A stretch of DNA of 64,000 nucleotides from Streptomyces sp. NBC_00459. GTDB taxonomy: Bacteria > Actinomycetota > Actinomycetes > Streptomycetales > Streptomycetaceae. Location of the stretch: the NCBI RefSeq assembly GCF_036013955.1, contig NZ_CP107903.1, forward strand, positions 7,254,001 through 7,318,000, in the 5' to 3' direction. Shown in pieces: positions 63,588 to 64,000 of this stretch (position 1 is its first letter; each line of letters opens with the position of its first letter). The notes below the pieces were generated by a model, which did no database searches, was not told the DNA's origin, and was given only the letters and a program-made list of their open reading frames with translations. A program made the translations under genes and the position numbers.

Positions 63588-64000
63588 ATGACAGAGACGG
63601 CGAGCGGTCCGGCACGGAGTTCCCGCGCCAAGGGGACGAAGGCGGTCCGGGGACTGCGCATCGAGCGGATCCACACCACCCCCGGCGTGCACCCGTACGA
63701 CGAGGTCGAGTGGGCGAGCCGTGACGTCGTCATGACCAACTGGCGCGACGGCTCGGTCAACTTCGAGCAGCGTGGCGTCGAGTTCCCCGCCGAGTGGGCG
63801 GTGAACGCGGTCAACATCGTCACCAGCAAGTACTTCCGCGGCGCGGTCGGCACCCCGCAGCGCGAGGTGAGCCTCAAGCAGCTCATCGACCGCATCGTGA
63901 AGACGTACACGAAGGCCGGTGAGGACTACAAGTACTTCGCCTCCCCGGCCGACGCCGAGATCTTCGAGCACGAGCTGGCGTACGCCCTCCTGCACCAGAT
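63588..64000 (+). CDS. nrdJ: Class II (B12-dependent) ribonucleotide reductase NrdJ, N-terminal part
   Basis: Only the first 137 residues are visible before the window ends. They match the start of actinobacterial vitamin B12-dependent ribonucleotide reductase (YDEVEWASRDVVMTNWRDGS, then VNIVTSKYFRGAVGTPQRE, then DAEIFEHELAYALLHQ). Active-site motifs are outside. The ATG has GGGAGG upstream. The 166-bp gap after nrdR has no clear terminator, so co-transcription is likely. Confidence 0.92.
   Translation, partial: MTETASGPARSSRAKGTKAVRGLRIERIHTTPGVHPYDEVEWASRDVVMTNWRDGSVNFEQRGVEFPAEWAVNAVNIVTSKYFRGAVGTPQREVSLKQLIDRIVKTYTKAGEDYKYFASPADAEIFEHELAYALLHQ

Overview
The window is chromosomal DNA of a Streptomyces species. 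It has very high GC in third codon positions, frequent GTG starts, GTGA/ATGA stop-start overlaps, leaderless genes with a TANNNT hexamer just before the ATG, and actinobacterial genes such as clgR, DUF3046 and nrdRJ. The gene order matches my recall of the S. coelicolor core region from osaC (SCO5747) to nrdJ (SCO5805). That correspondence is recall and was not searched. I see no insertion sequence, phage, CRISPR array, rRNA or tRNA, so this is core chromosome and not an accessory island.

Layout. 1-8.7 kb: osmoadaptation locus, with osaC (partial, minus) divergent from osaA, a giant poly-HAMP hybrid kinase, and osaB, a response regulator. 8.8-16.2 kb: cell division and envelope block conserved in actinobacteria (ftsK, rodZ-like, rimO, pgsA, cinA/pncC, clgR). 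16.5-23.4 kb: a small membrane protein, an SDR oxidoreductase, and the repair pair nei and lhr. 23.7-26.9 kb: AraC regulator with azlCD amino-acid exporter, a terpene-cyclase-like protein, DUF3046. 26.9-30.7 kb: AI-2E family permease, recA with SOS box, recX. 30.8-33.8 kb: sulfur genes (rhodanese, cysteine dioxygenase) behind a 15-residue cysteine-rich leader peptide, then a FAD monooxygenase. 34-41 kb: gluABCD glutamate importer, divergent gluRK two-component system, and an orphan TAXI-type binding protein. 41-47.4 kb: mazG-like, miaB, a lone ParE/RelE-like protein, a LigB-like protein, two small charged proteins, miaA, a membrane protein, dapF. 47.7-54.5 kb: rshA (RelA/SpoT homologue), a secreted M1 peptidase, hflX, a trypsin-like lipoprotein. 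54.8-59.3 kb: three-gene NIS siderophore operon. 59.4-64 kb: dinG, lexA with SOS box, nrdR with a pair of NrdR boxes, and the start of nrdJ (class II ribonucleotide reductase, cut by the window end).

Several neighbouring genes form functional units. GluRK probably controls gluABCD across a shared 290-bp control region. LexA, RecA, RecX, DinG, Lhr and Nei are genome-maintenance genes, with SOS boxes visible at recA and lexA. NrdR represses nrdRJ. MiaA and MiaB act in sequence on tRNA. Cysteine dioxygenase and rhodanese handle cysteine-derived sulfur.

The points I would look at first are the cysteine-rich leader peptide, the Nik1-like architecture of OsaA with an exact 276-bp repeat period, the altered synthetase domain of RshA beside an intact hydrolase domain, the TAXI protein next to GluRK, the incomplete siderophore operon, the leaderless-promoter pattern and a duplicated intergenic repeat.
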